From an uncultured Photobacterium sp. (GTDB lineage: Bacteria > Pseudomonadota > Gammaproteobacteria > Enterobacterales > Vibrionaceae), in contig NZ_CANMZV010000006.1 in NCBI RefSeq assembly GCF_947502415.1, positions 186,001 to 250,000 of the forward strand: a stretch of DNA of 64,000 nucleotides. The letters are read 5' to 3'. How positions within the stretch are numbered: position 1 is the first letter of the stretch; the number at the start of each line of letters is the position of its first letter. Shown here piece after piece: positions 55,125 through 64,000 of this stretch. The notes under the pieces were generated by a model, which searched no databases, was not told where the DNA came from, and saw nothing but the letters and a program-made list of their open reading frames with translations. The position numbers and the translations under genes were made by a program.

Positions 55125-56621
55125 ATGCCTATGGAAAGAACAGTATCACCTTTGTACGCCGCGATTGATTTAGGCTCAAATAGCTTTCACATGTGGATTG
55201 TGAGGGAAAGCGCCGGCAGTGTGCAAACACTGGCCAAAATCAAACGCAAAGTCCGTCTTGCCGCTGGCCTTAACAGCCAGAACGAGCTAAATGACGAAGC
55301 CATGCAGCGCGGCTGGGACTGCCTGAGCCTATTTGCCGAACGCTTGCAAGATATTCCGGCAGACAAAATCCGGATAGTCGGCACCGCAGCACTGCGTACA
55401 GCGGTGAATGCAGATACTTTTCTTTCCAAGGCCAAAGATATCCTCGGCCATAGCATCGAGATCATTCCCGGCGAAGAAGAAGCCCGCATCATCTACCAGG
55501 GTGTGGCCCATACTTCCGGCGGTTGCGGTAAGCGACTTGTCGTCGATATCGGCGGAGCCAGTACTGAAGTCATTATCGGTGAAGGGTTTGACACCAGCGC
55601 TCTGACCAGCCTGAAAATCGGCTGTGTTACCTGGCTTGAACGCTACTTCAAAGATCGTTATCTGACGGCGGAAAACTTCGACGCTGCGATCAATGCTGCC
55701 AAAAGTGCCATAGAGCCCATCGTTGAGTCCTACCACAACCTTGGTTGGTCTACCTGCGTAGGTGCCAGCGGCACGGTACAGGCACTACAGGAAATCATGC
55801 TGGCACAGGGGATGGACGAAATCATTACCCTGCAGAAACTTAAGCGAATGCAGCGCCAGGCAATGCAATACGAACGCCTGGAAGACCTGGATATCGAAGG
55901 GCTGACCTTAGAACGCGCCTTGGTATTCCCAAGCGGGCTGTCTATCCTGATCGCCATCTTCGAGACGCTAAACATCCAGTCGATGACTCTGGCCGGAGGC
56001 GCCTTAAGGGAAGGCATGGTGTACGAAATGATGGCCCAGATGCGCCATGCCGATGTCCGCGAACGCACCCTGATGAGCCTGCAGTCACGCTTCTTGCTTG
56101 ATACTGAACATGCTGATGCCGTTGCCCAGACAGCCTTGTCGCTGCTGACCAGCTGTGAACATAGCTGGGAGCTGGAGCCACAGGCGAAATACTTACTCCA
56201 TGCTTGCGCGTCACTGCATGAAATCGGCACAACTATCGAGTTCAAGAAAAGCGGCGAACATGCGGCCTACCTGATCAACAACAGCGATCTACCGGGCTAC
56301 ACCCGAGCCCAGAAACACCTGATCGCCGAGTTATTGCGCCGCTTCCGTGAACAGCTGACCAGCCTGCCAGAGCAACATGCCCTGTCAGCCCACAGCGCAG
56401 CACGCATTCTGCGCCTGCTGCGCCTGGCTGTGATCTTGTGCCATCGCCGAGATCATAACCAGCAACCACCGTTTTCTATCGCGGTAGATAGCAATACGCT
56501 GACACTGAGCTTATCGACAGCTTGGCTTAACGCCAACCCGCTAACCAAAGCGGAACTGCAACAAGAAGCTACCCGCCAGACCGACATGGGCTGGCCACTT
56601 ATACTTGCCGAGAACGACTAA
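55125..56621 (+). CDS. gppA: Guanosine-5'-triphosphate,3'-diphosphate pyrophosphatase
   Basis: 498 residues, Ppx/GppA family. The ASKHA-fold phosphate loops are [17 protein letters not shown] and [31 protein letters not shown] and [12 protein letters not shown] are also typical. The C-terminal HD-like helical domain runs from about 315. GppA converts pppGpp to ppGpp, tuning the stringent response. It starts three bases after rhlB, so they are co-transcribed. Confidence 0.95.
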   Translation: MPMERTVSPLYAAIDLGSNSFHMWIVRESAGSVQTLAKIKRKVRLAAGLNSQNELNDEAMQRGWDCLSLFAERLQDIPADKIRIVGTAALRTAVNADTFLSKAKDILGHSIEIIPGEEEARIIYQGVAHTSGGCGKRLVVDIGGASTEVIIGEGFDTSALTSLKIGCVTWLERYFKDRYLTAENFDAAINAAKSAIEPIVESYHNLGWSTCVGASGTVQALQEIMLAQGMDEIITLQKLKRMQRQAMQYERLEDLDIEGLTLERALVFPSGLSILIAIFETLNIQSMTLAGGALREGMVYEMMAQMRHADVRERTLMSLQSRFLLDTEHADAVAQTALSLLTSCEHSWELEPQAKYLLHACASLHEIGTTIEFKKSGEHAAYLINNSDLPGYTRAQKHLIAELLRRFREQLTSLPEQHALSAHSAARILRLLRLAVILCHRRDHNQQPPFSIAVDSNTLTLSLSTAWLNANPLTKAELQQEATRQTDMGWPLILAEND

Positions 56622-56648
56622 CTAGGCAACCAGCAAACCGACACGATC

Positions 56649-56676
56649 AAAAAAGGCTCCCTCGGAGCCTTTTTTA
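56649..56676 (+). terminator. Rho-independent terminator of rhlB-gppA
   Basis: AGGCTCC (56654-56660), loop CTC, GGAGCCT (56664-56670), then a T run. Confidence 0.93.
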
Positions 56677-56726
56677 TTTTCAATTGCGAATATCGCCAGA
56701 AACCCACCAGCCATAATTGCTGATTC

Positions 56727-56778
56727 GGCACAGGAATTTCACCTCAGAGCAAAGAGGACACACGGAATGAGCATGTCC
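56727..56778. repeat. Diverged first copy of a palindromic repeat
   Basis: Starts GGCACAGGAATTTC and matches the second copy at 31 of the first 41 positions by my alignment. Its inner stem is GGACA (56756-56760) with TGTCC (56774-56778). The outer right arm of the second copy is not found here. Confidence 0.6.
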
Positions 56779-56824
56779 GATGCAGAATAAGATGTATTTA
56801 CCCACCATCGAATTGCGCTTCTAT

Positions 56825-56911
56825 GGCGCAGGAATTTCGTTTCATTGCTAAGAGGGCGCGCGGAGTTGATAAGTATCAATGAGCACGCCCTATAACGCTA
56901 TGAAACGAAAT
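56825..56911. repeat. Nested three-stem palindromic element
   Basis: Outer arms ATTTCGTTTCAT (56834-56845) and ATGAAACGAAAT (56900-56911), middle arms AGGGCG (56853-56858) and CGCCCT (56886-56891), inner arms TTGATA (56866-56871) and TATCAA (56874-56879). It sits between gppA and prlC and ends 20 bases before the prlC stop. Looks like a mobile or REP-type intergenic element or a structured RNA. Confidence 0.75.
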
Positions 56912-56931
56912 AACCAGCCAGAGACCGCAAT

Positions 56932-58974
56932 TTAGCCGGTGATGCCGGAATGACGGAGTAATGCATCAATCTGCGGCTCACGCCCACGGAATCGCTTAAA
57001 CAGCTCCATCGGCTCTTCACTGCCACCACGCTCTAGGATGCAATCAAGGAAGTCAGCACCGGTCTCGGTATTAAAAATCCCTTCCTCTTCGAAGCGCGAA
57101 TAGGCATCGGCCGACAGCACTTCTGCCCACAGGTAGCTGTAGTAACCTGCGCTGTAACCACCGGCAAAGATATGGCTGAAGCTGTGTGGGAAGCGTCCCC
57201 ATTCCGGACTTGGCACAACCGATACACGTGATTTGATATCAAACAGAGTCTCTAGCACTTTGGCACCGACTTCCGGATCGTAATTAGTGTACAGGCTAAA
57301 GTCGAACAGACCGAACTCCAGCTGGCGAAGGATACCCATCGCAGACTGGAAGTTCTTCGCAGCCAGCATCTTATCCAGCATTGCTTTCGGTAGCGGTTCG
57401 CCTGTCTCAAAGTGGCCAGAGATAAACGCCAGCGCTTCTTCTTCCCAGCACCAGTTTTCCAGGAACTGGCTCGGTAGCTCCACGGCATCCCAAGGCACAC
57501 CATTGATACCCGATACCGCCGGCGCGTCGACCTTCGTCAGCATATGGTGGATACCGTGACCGGTTTCATGGAACAAGGTAACCACTTCATCATGGGTAAA
57601 CAGCGCTGGCTTATCACCAATGGGTTTGTTGAAGTTACAGGTCAGGTAAGCCACAGGCTGTTGCAGGCTGCCATCGAGGCAGGTACGGCGCACAATACAC
57701 TCATCCATCCAGGCCCCGCCGCGCTTGTTTTCACGGGCATACAGATCCAGGTAGAAGCTGCCGCGCAACTCGCCTTTAGCATCAAAGATATCGAAGAACT
57801 TCACCGATTCATGCCAGGTATCAACACCTTCACGCTCTTTCACGTCCATGCCGAATACACGTTTGATAACTTCAAACAGGCCAGAAACCACTTTTTGTTC
57901 AGGGAAGTACGGACGTAACTGCTCATCAGAAATGCTGTAGCGGTGCTGTTTCAGCTTCTCGGCGTAATAGGCAAAATCCCAAGGTTCCAGAGAGTCGGCA
58001 CAGAACTCTTTTTCTGCGTACTCACGCAGCTCAGCCACTTCACGCTCACCCTGCGGTTTGGCGCGGGTCGCCAGATCATTCAAAAAGCCCAGCACCTGCT
58101 CCGGCGTTTCCGCCATCTTGGTTGCCAATGACTTCTCGCTGTAATTACTAAAGCCCAGCAGACGAGCCAGTTCATGGCTCAGCTTCAACTTCTCGGCAAT
58201 ATTGTCGGTGTTGTCCCACTTACCGGCATTCGGGCCGCGATCGGAAGCACGGGTTACGAACGCCTCGTACATTTCATGGCGCAGTTCACGGTTATCACAG
58301 TAAGTCATAACCGGTAAGTAAGACGGAATTTCCAGACTGAACAGGTAACCTTCCACAGATTTGGCTTCAGCTTCCGCTTTCGCTGCCTGCAACGCAGATT
58401 CCGGCAGTCCGCCAAGCTCGGCTTCATCTGTGATCTGCTTGGTCCAGCCCATGGTGGCATCAAGAACATTGTTACTGAAGGTCGAAGCCAGCTCAGACAA
58501 ACGCTTGCTGATCTCACCATAGCGGTGCTGCTCTGCTGCCGGCAGACCAATACCCGATAACTCAAACTCTTTCAGCGCATCGGTGATGCTTTTCTGCTGC
58601 GCCTGAGTAAGCTGACTGAAGTTCTCACTGTCCTTAATCGCTTTGTAAGCTTCATACAGCCCCTTGTGCTGACCAACCCAGGTGCCGTAATCCGATAAAA
58701 GAGGCAGGCAGCTTTCATAGGCCTTGCGCAAGGCATCACTGTTCTTCACTGCATTAAGGTGGCCAATCGGCGACCAAATCCGGCTCAGACGGTCATCCGT
58801 TTCTGACAACGGGGCACAAATCGTCTCCCAACTCGGTGCTGCCTCGTTAGCCAAAACGGCTTCCACTTTTGCACGGCAGTCAGCGATCGCCTGCTCAACC
58901 GCAGGTTTAACGTGTTCAGGCTTGATCTGAGAGAACGGAGGCAGATCCGTCATCGTTAGTAATGGGTTCGACAT
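56932..58974 (-). CDS. prlC: Oligopeptidase A
   Basis: 680-residue M3 metallopeptidase. The zinc motif is VTLFHETGHGIHHML with the third ligand Glu in LENWCWEEEAL downstream. Overall similar in length to E. coli PrlC (680). It degrades oligopeptides and cleaved signal peptides in the cytosol. AAGGAT precedes the ATG. It is divergent from rlmJ; prlC is heat-shock-controlled in E. coli, but I find no convincing sigma-32 promoter here. Confidence 0.96.
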   Translation of the reverse strand: MSNPLLTMTDLPPFSQIKPEHVKPAVEQAIADCRAKVEAVLANEAAPSWETICAPLSETDDRLSRIWSPIGHLNAVKNSDALRKAYESCLPLLSDYGTWVGQHKGLYEAYKAIKDSENFSQLTQAQQKSITDALKEFELSGIGLPAAEQHRYGEISKRLSELASTFSNNVLDATMGWTKQITDEAELGGLPESALQAAKAEAEAKSVEGYLFSLEIPSYLPVMTYCDNRELRHEMYEAFVTRASDRGPNAGKWDNTDNIAEKLKLSHELARLLGFSNYSEKSLATKMAETPEQVLGFLNDLATRAKPQGEREVAELREYAEKEFCADSLEPWDFAYYAEKLKQHRYSISDEQLRPYFPEQKVVSGLFEVIKRVFGMDVKEREGVDTWHESVKFFDIFDAKGELRGSFYLDLYARENKRGGAWMDECIVRRTCLDGSLQQPVAYLTCNFNKPIGDKPALFTHDEVVTLFHETGHGIHHMLTKVDAPAVSGINGVPWDAVELPSQFLENWCWEEEALAFISGHFETGEPLPKAMLDKMLAAKNFQSAMGILRQLEFGLFDFSLYTNYDPEVGAKVLETLFDIKSRVSVVPSPEWGRFPHSFSHIFAGGYSAGYYSYLWAEVLSADAYSRFEEEGIFNTETGADFLDCILERGGSEEPMELFKRFRGREPQIDALLRHSGITG

Positions 58975-59188
58975 GTGCTAATCCTTAATTCGTTTATCCT
59001 TTATTAGATGTGTCTTCCTGCTCATTAATTCAATCCCTTAGCCAGGGTTTTAAGCTCGCTTATCCTTTTATTCTAATGCCTATCGCCCTCGCAGCGACTA
59101 AAGTTCACCCTGCTTTCTGGATATTCGCCAGCAATTCGCCATAATAAGCCCCCTATTCCATGACTTACTACCTGTAGAGACCGCATCC

Positions 59189-60028
59189 ATGCTGAGCTAC
59201 CGCCACAGTTTCCATGCCGGCAACCATGCCGACGTGGTCAAACATATTGTACAAAGCCTGATCCTTGATGCCTTAAAGCAAAAGGACAAGCCCTTTGTCT
59301 ACCACGATACCCACTCTGGCGTAGGCCGCTACGACCTGCAGGACGAGCGCAGCGAGAAAACTGGTGAATTCAAGCAGGGCATTGCCCGCCTGTGGTCTCG
59401 GGACGATATTCCAGCCGATATCACCTCTTACATTGATGCGATCAAAACCCTCAATGACAGTGACGAGCTACGCTACTACCCGGGTTCACCACGAGTAGCA
59501 CGGGCCCAGCTCCGCGAGCAGGACCGGATGGTACTCACCGAGCTGCATCCTTCAGACTTCCCGCTACTGCTGCAGGAGTTCCGCGGTGATCGCCAGGTCC
59601 GCATCTACAAAGAAGATGCTTTTGCCCGCCTGAAAGGCAGCCTGCCACCGAAAGAGCGCCGCGGCGTGGTTTTAATTGACCCACCATATGAGCTCAAGCA
59701 TGAATATATGGATGTGGTTAATGCGATCAAAGAAAGCCACAAGCGCTGGGCAACTGGCACCTATGCGATCTGGTATCCGGTGGTCTACCGCGAGAATATC
59801 GATAAGATGCTAAAAGGCCTGGAAAATCTGGGTATCCGCAAAATCCTGCAGATCGAGCTAGGCGTCGAACCAGATACCACCGAGCGCGGCATGACCGCAT
59901 CAGGCATGATTGTGATCAACCCGCCATGGAAATTGGAAAGCCAGATGAAAGCCATTTTGCCATGGCTGCAACAAGCAATTGCACCTACCCACGGCCACCA
60001 CAAGGTCGAGTGGATCGTGCCGGAGTAA
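59189..60028 (+). CDS. rlmJ: 23S rRNA (adenine(2030)-N6)-methyltransferase
   Basis: 279 residues. Starts MLSYRHSFHAGNHADVVKHIVQSLIL, the conserved N-terminus with the substrate-gating Tyr/His; the catalytic DPPY motif is in VLIDPPYELKHEYMD, and the end reads NPPWKLESQMKAILPWLQQ. It methylates A2030 of 23S rRNA using SAM. It lies between prlC and gor as in E. coli. Confidence 0.95.
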   Translation: MLSYRHSFHAGNHADVVKHIVQSLILDALKQKDKPFVYHDTHSGVGRYDLQDERSEKTGEFKQGIARLWSRDDIPADITSYIDAIKTLNDSDELRYYPGSPRVARAQLREQDRMVLTELHPSDFPLLLQEFRGDRQVRIYKEDAFARLKGSLPPKERRGVVLIDPPYELKHEYMDVVNAIKESHKRWATGTYAIWYPVVYRENIDKMLKGLENLGIRKILQIELGVEPDTTERGMTASGMIVINPPWKLESQMKAILPWLQQAIAPTHGHHKVEWIVPE

Positions 60029-60207
60029 ATTTTCCAGCCATAGAATCACAAAGGCGGACTCAGTGCCGCCTTATACTTCTCCGCCATCGTAACCACCATA
60101 AGTTATTCCCATTCCATCCCTGTTTCTCGATCACGCCCACTCGTAACTCCCCACATTCTTGATTACACTAACTTCCGTCAAAATAAATAAAATTACGGGA
60201 GAAAGTC

Positions 60208-61584
60208 ATGGCTAAGCATTTTGATTACATTTGTATCGGTGGCGGCAGCGGCGGTATTGCATCAGCAAACCGTGCGGCAATGTATGGCGCAAAAGTTGCC
60301 CTCATTGAAGCTAAAGCCCTGGGTGGTACATGTGTGAACGTCGGCTGTGTACCAAAAAAAGTGATGTGGCACGGCGCGCAGATTGCTGAAGCCATGCACC
60401 TGTATGCCAAAGATTACGGTTTCGATGTCGACGTCAAAAAATTCGACTGGAACAAGCTGGTTGAGAGCCGCGAAGCCTATATCAGCCGTATCCACACCGC
60501 CTACAACAATGTGCTGGGCAACAACAAGATTGAAGTGATCAACGGCTTTGCCCGCTTTGTTGATCAAAAAGAAGAGGTTGACGTCAAAACCGTTGAAGTA
60601 AACGGCGAACACTACACAGCCGATCACATCCTGATCGCTGTCGGTGGCGAGCCGACAATCCCGAATATTCCGGGTGCTGAGCACGGTATCGACTCCAATG
60701 GTTTCTTCGAACTGAACGAGCAACCAAAACGCTCTGCCGTAATTGGCGCTGGCTATATCGCCGTCGAAATAGCTGGCGTACTGAATGCGCTGGGCACTGA
60801 TACCCACCTGTTTGTCCGCAAGGAATCCCCACTGCGCGGCTTCGACCCAATGGTAATTGAAACCCTGGTTGAAGTAATGAACGCCGAAGGGCCGACTCTG
60901 CACACCCATTCCATCCCGAAAGAAGTAGTTAAAGAAGCCGACGGCTCAGTCACTCTGCATTTCGAAAATGGGGAATCCCACAATACTGACGTGTTGATCT
61001 GGGCTATTGGCCGCAACCCGACAACCAGCAAAATCAACCTGGCAGCTACCGGTGTTGAAACCAACGACCGGGGCTACATTAAGGTCGATGAATACCAGCA
61101 AACCAATGTCAAAGGCATCTACTGTGTCGGCGACATCATGGAAGGCGGTATCGAGCTAACGCCGGTTGCCGTCAAAGCAGGTCGTCAGCTATCTGAACGG
61201 CTGTTCAACAACAAGCCGGAAGCAAAAATGGACTACAAGCTGGTACCGACCGTGGTATTCAGCCACCCTCCGATCGGCACCATTGGCCTGACCGAACCGG
61301 AAGCCGTTGCCCAATACGGCGAAGAGAGCATCAAGGTCTATAAATCTAGCTTCACCGCCATGTACACCGCAGTAACCTCTCACCGACAGCCATGCAAAAT
61401 GAAACTGGTTTGCGCCGGTCCGGAAGAGACAGTGGTCGGCCTGCACGGTATCGGCTACACCGTCGATGAAATGATCCAGGGCTTCGGTGTGGCAATGAAG
61501 ATGGGTGCGACCAAGGCTGATTTCGACAGCGTTGTCGCTATCCACCCGACAGGCTCCGAAGAGCTTGTTACTATGAGGGGTTAG
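60208..61584 (+). CDS. gor: Glutathione-disulfide reductase
   Basis: 458 residues. FAD fold [22 protein letters not shown], redox-active disulfide [22 protein letters not shown] domain [18 protein letters not shown] followed by [12 protein letters not shown] with the Arg residues that select NADPH, and the interface His-Glu near the end ([13 protein letters not shown]). GGGAG lies before the ATG. It keeps glutathione reduced in the cytosol. Ends at a bidirectional terminator shared with the TraF_2 gene. Confidence 0.96.
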   Translation: MAKHFDYICIGGGSGGIASANRAAMYGAKVALIEAKALGGTCVNVGCVPKKVMWHGAQIAEAMHLYAKDYGFDVDVKKFDWNKLVESREAYISRIHTAYNNVLGNNKIEVINGFARFVDQKEEVDVKTVEVNGEHYTADHILIAVGGEPTIPNIPGAEHGIDSNGFFELNEQPKRSAVIGAGYIAVEIAGVLNALGTDTHLFVRKESPLRGFDPMVIETLVEVMNAEGPTLHTHSIPKEVVKEADGSVTLHFENGESHNTDVLIWAIGRNPTTSKINLAATGVETNDRGYIKVDEYQQTNVKGIYCVGDIMEGGIELTPVAVKAGRQLSERLFNNKPEAKMDYKLVPTVVFSHPPIGTIGLTEPEAVAQYGEESIKVYKSSFTAMYTAVTSHRQPCKMKLVCAGPEETVVGLHGIGYTVDEMIQGFGVAMKMGATKADFDSVVAIHPTGSEELVTMRG

Positions 61585-61604
61585 TGTAGGAAAACTCAAA
61601 TGTA

Positions 61605-61630
61605 AAAAAGGAGGCATCCGCCTCCTTTTA
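61605..61630. terminator. Bidirectional terminator between gor and the TraF_2 gene
   Basis: AAAAGGAGGC (61606-61615) and GCCTCCTTTT (61620-61629), loop ATCC. Confidence 0.92.
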
Positions 61631-61651
61631 ATGTTTAACTGCTTCTAGGCA

Positions 61652-62815
61652 TCAGAACATAAACGCCAGCTGCGCAGCCACGCCGTAGTGTTCATCCTCA
61701 CCGTACTGACCTGCCAGCTCCAGCCCAAACAGACCAAACGGGGTAAAGCCTAAGCCCGCAGTCAGCATATCTTGCGAAAAATCGGTCATACTATGGCTGT
61801 AACCCGCCCGTACCTGCACCCAACGCCAAGCATCAAGTTCAATACCGGCCCGGGCAAACTGGGTTTCATAATCCTCGCCGGTAAAATAGCGTTGCTTGTT
61901 CAGATCCAGATCGGCCGCCACCAACAACCAACCATTCTCGTAAGCCACCCCCGCGGTATATTTCGGCTCAACCAGGAATGTAGCCTTCGTTCCTCGCGAA
62001 ATATTCGTCTCCAACTCCTGTTTAAGCAGGTTCTGCACCACCAGGCCAACCGTCAGGTTTTGAGCAGGTTTATAAGCCAGGCCGACATCAAGGTTGAAGG
62101 TGTTATCTTCTTCGCGGTCATCGAGATCAAAGTCGCTATCCTCAAACTCACTGACACTCGCCATATAGTTCAGTGCCATAATTTTCTGGAACTTAGGTGA
62201 CACCCCCACGGATAGTCGGTGGCCTTGGAATGGCATAGCAAATTCTCTCGCCAACGTCACTCCCATATCGACAGTACCACCAGCCACTCCCTGAACAGAC
62301 GAACTGAGGTTGTCCGGATCCGAGGTCACCAGATCGCTCTCAACAATGGTCGTTTTCACCATGCTGGCCACCTGGGCTTTCAGAAACAGGTTAGCACTGG
62401 CATAACGATTCGGCAGCGCCACCGAGGCCCCGGTAATAACCTCCATATCTAATTCACCGTTATCCAACGCCAGTAAAGCCTGTTTCCACTCTTCCAGTGT
62501 TTCCTGAGACGGGTTCTTACTCAAGCGGTCATTAACCTTCTGGAATTCGTCAATCTTGTCATACAGCTCATCGCTGTCATGAACACCAGCTGCGATCATT
62601 GGCAGAATCATGCCAAAATCATCGCCCTTGGTGTAGTTAGTTGCCATCGCCGGATTGTAGAAGCTTGCAGTCAGGTACTGGGCCGAAGCAACCCCTGTTC
62701 CCCCCATTGCACCACCACGGGCATCCGCACCGTTAAACATAGCCACTGATGAAAATGAAACAAAAGGCAGTGCAGCAGCAACCGCCAAAGAAAGTCCATT
62801 TAGAGATATTTTCAT
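61652..62815 (-). CDS. TraF_2-family outer-membrane beta-barrel protein
   Basis: 387 residues with a signal peptide (MKISLNGLSLAVAAALPFVSFSSVA). The N-terminal motif ADARGGAMGGTGVASAQYLTASFYNPAM is typical of the chromosomal 'conjugal transfer protein TraF' (TraF_2) group and of FadL-like barrels; many amphipathic strands follow and the last residue is Phe (QLAFMF), the mark of BAM substrates. Despite the family name no conjugation genes are near. Function unknown. AAAGAG precedes the ATG; it is convergent with gor. Confidence 0.82.
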   Translation of the reverse strand: MKISLNGLSLAVAAALPFVSFSSVAMFNGADARGGAMGGTGVASAQYLTASFYNPAMATNYTKGDDFGMILPMIAAGVHDSDELYDKIDEFQKVNDRLSKNPSQETLEEWKQALLALDNGELDMEVITGASVALPNRYASANLFLKAQVASMVKTTIVESDLVTSDPDNLSSSVQGVAGGTVDMGVTLAREFAMPFQGHRLSVGVSPKFQKIMALNYMASVSEFEDSDFDLDDREEDNTFNLDVGLAYKPAQNLTVGLVVQNLLKQELETNISRGTKATFLVEPKYTAGVAYENGWLLVAADLDLNKQRYFTGEDYETQFARAGIELDAWRWVQVRAGYSHSMTDFSQDMLTAGLGFTPFGLFGLELAGQYGEDEHYGVAAQLAFMF

Positions 62816-63183
62816 GGTTCTCTTTGCTTATCGTTAAGGGTTTTCAGTTATTGAGCGGTCACATTATAGGCAACCCAACTGGTCAAACAATAAGCAACAA
62901 CGATGTTTAATGACACTTTAATCAATAAATGGAATGACGATCATCCTATGCCCTCTGCGGCCTGTTCATCCATGATGACAGGTGAAGCACATATCACTGC
63001 TTAATACATTATTTTTAGTGGGAAATGAATAAATACACAATAAATCAAACAAAGTATTCCATTCAGCTCATAAAAAATGTAATCTTCCACAATCTGATTA
63101 TGAGCAATCAGTGAATATTTATTCACAAAGACAGCAAAGCCATGATTACCTCCTCAACTGAAGTAATGAACTAAAGGTCATTT
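62816..63183. other. Divergent TraF_2/YjiH-family intergenic region
   Basis: 368 AT-rich bases without a gene. It carries promoters for both genes, a perfect ARG box near its right end and a weaker one (TGAATAAATACACA) at 63026-63039. Confidence 0.55.
63112..63125. promoter_or_regulatory. ARG box (ArgR operator) upstream of the YjiH-family gene
   Basis: TGAATATTTATTCA matches TGAAT-WWWW-ATTCA exactly, and the palindrome extends one base on each side (G and C). It lies 58 bases before the start codon, where bound ArgR could block or activate the promoter. Confidence 0.7.
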
Positions 63184-64000
63184 ATGCAGGAACAGGCAAT
63201 TTCAATCTCAACAGGTAACAAAGCCAACTGGCTGATGTTCCTTATTCCTTCACTACTGGGTGTGTTCCTGTTTATGGCGCCTATCCAGTATCAGGACACC
63301 TTAACTATCCCGATTGCAGTGCTGGCAAAATCGGTTCAGGGTCTGCTTGATGGCATGCTGACTGCCATTGTCACCTTTGTGATCTCACTTACCGCCGGAG
63401 CTTCTGTTCTGACTAAGCTTCTCAAGCCGAGAGCAATCACCGAAAACAGCTTCCTGAACGGCCTACTAAATCCAAGCCTGCCATGGTTCATGGTCCAGCA
63501 AACAGGTGCCGTCTTTGTGCTCATGACTTATTTCGGCATTGGTCCGGCAATGATCCACGATGGCGCAACTGGCGGACTGGTCCTGAACGACCTGCTACCT
63601 GTCCTGTTCTCCGTTTTCCTGTTTGCAGGCTTATTGCTACCGCTACTACTGAACTTCGGCCTGCTGGAATTCGTCGGTGCCCTGTTCACCCGCATCATGC
63701 GCCCATTGTTCAATCTTCCTGGTCGCTCCGCTGTTAACTGCATTGCTTCATGGCTCGGTGACGGCAGTGTCGGTGTCTTGATGACCAGCAAGCAATACGA
63801 AGACAAAATCTATACCGAGCGTGAGGCCGCGGTGATCGGCACTACCTTCACAGCCGTATCGATCACCTTCAGCCTGGTGGTGATTGCCCAGGTAAATCTG
63901 GAACACATGTTTGCCCCGTTCTACCTGACTGTCTGCCTGGCTGGTTTGGCTGCCGCTGTGATTGTCCCACGCCTGCCACCATTATCTTGGAAGAAAGACC
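63184..64000 (+). CDS. YjiH-family membrane protein (nucleoside recognition/Gate domain), C-terminus beyond the window
   Basis: 272 residues are in the window with no stop. ATG at 63184 follows AAAGG. Hydrophobic helices include WLMFLIPSLLGVFLFMAP, LDGMLTAIVTFVISLTAGASVL and VLFSVFLFAGLLLPLLL; NFGLLEFVGALFTRIMRPLFNLPGRSAVNC and SWLGDGSVGVLMT are the nucleoside-recognition (Gate) domain signature. YjiH-like proteins are putative inner-membrane transporters. The ARG box upstream suggests a link to arginine metabolism (inference). Confidence 0.85.
   Translation, partial: MQEQAISISTGNKANWLMFLIPSLLGVFLFMAPIQYQDTLTIPIAVLAKSVQGLLDGMLTAIVTFVISLTAGASVLTKLLKPRAITENSFLNGLLNPSLPWFMVQQTGAVFVLMTYFGIGPAMIHDGATGGLVLNDLLPVLFSVFLFAGLLLPLLLNFGLLEFVGALFTRIMRPLFNLPGRSAVNCIASWLGDGSVGVLMTSKQYEDKIYTEREAAVIGTTFTAVSITFSLVVIAQVNLEHMFAPFYLTVCLAGLAAAVIVPRLPPLSWKKD

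Noticed and set aside
60262..60909. 215-codon minus-strand frame
   Set aside because: Antisense to gor, which is fully supported by motifs.
61652..62815. Conjugation system suggested by the TraF name
   Set aside because: The TraF_2 family is a chromosomal outer-membrane group; no relaxase, pilus or other transfer genes are nearby.

Overview
This window is a stretch of core chromosome from a gammaproteobacterium, almost certainly a member of the Vibrionaceae (Photobacterium or a close relative is my best guess; the species cannot be fixed from the sequence alone). The gene neighbourhoods are those of that family and of enteric bacteria: dinF...lexA/plsB/ubiA-ubiC, glpE-glpG, rpoH-ftsX-ftsE-ftsY/rsmD, rhtB/pldB-yigL, uspB-ftnA/uspA, ubiD-fre, rho-trxA/rhlB-gppA and prlC/rlmJ-gor. 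There are no rRNA or complete tRNA genes, insertion sequences, prophage genes, CRISPR arrays or integron cassettes.

Layout. 1-976: 3' part of a DinF/MATE exporter. 1116-8882: a complete aa3-type cytochrome c oxidase locus on the minus strand (ctaC, ctaD, ctaG, ctaE, SURF1, a Sco-like protein, heme A synthase, heme O synthase), with one small DUF2909 gene on the opposite strand inside it; it sits between dinF and lexA, which are neighbours in E. coli. 9135-15772: a Fur-box-preceded methyltransferase, lexA with two SOS boxes, plsB, ubiA-ubiC and a FliL-domain protein. 15863-21276: a glycerol-3-phosphate block (glpE, glpG, glpT, glpR, glpD) with a perfect GlpR operator in front of glpD. 21793-28465: rpoH, ftsXEY, rsmD, DUF1145, MarC-family, YecH and YhhN proteins. 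28466-29291: an AT-rich, G-poor gene desert ending in a 26-codon membrane microprotein. 29499-44695: mixed housekeeping and accessory genes (acyltransferase, SDR/LysR pair, EAL-HDOD protein, rhtB, pldB, yigL, EVE protein, lipoprotein, tapT, aldehyde dehydrogenase with TetR, flavoprotein, MscS). 44888-50527: uspB, ftnA, uspA, a DMT transporter, fre, a broken 2Fe-2S ferredoxin gene and an enlarged ubiD. 50662-64000: a secreted orphan, rho, trxA, rhlB, gppA, prlC, rlmJ, gor, a TraF_2 outer-membrane protein and the start of a YjiH-family transporter.

How the genes work together. The oxidase locus carries the structural subunits together with heme A synthesis and copper/heme insertion factors, so it is self-contained. 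UbiA, UbiC and UbiD supply ubiquinone, into which GlpD feeds electrons from glycerol-3-phosphate imported by GlpT; the same metabolite is used by PlsB. LexA, RpoH, UspA/UspB, FtnA, TrxA and Gor are separate stress functions.

No wholly new multi-gene system is evident. The observations most worth following are: an internal tandem duplication within UbiD; a ferredoxin gene upstream of fre broken by an apparent 7-nt deletion inside its cluster-ligand motif; a nested palindromic element with a diverged second copy downstream of gppA; DnaA boxes and GATC sites between rpoH and glpE; a perfect ARG box in front of the YjiH-family transporter; a Sco-like protein that keeps CxxxC but seems to lack the usual copper-binding His; and the microprotein.
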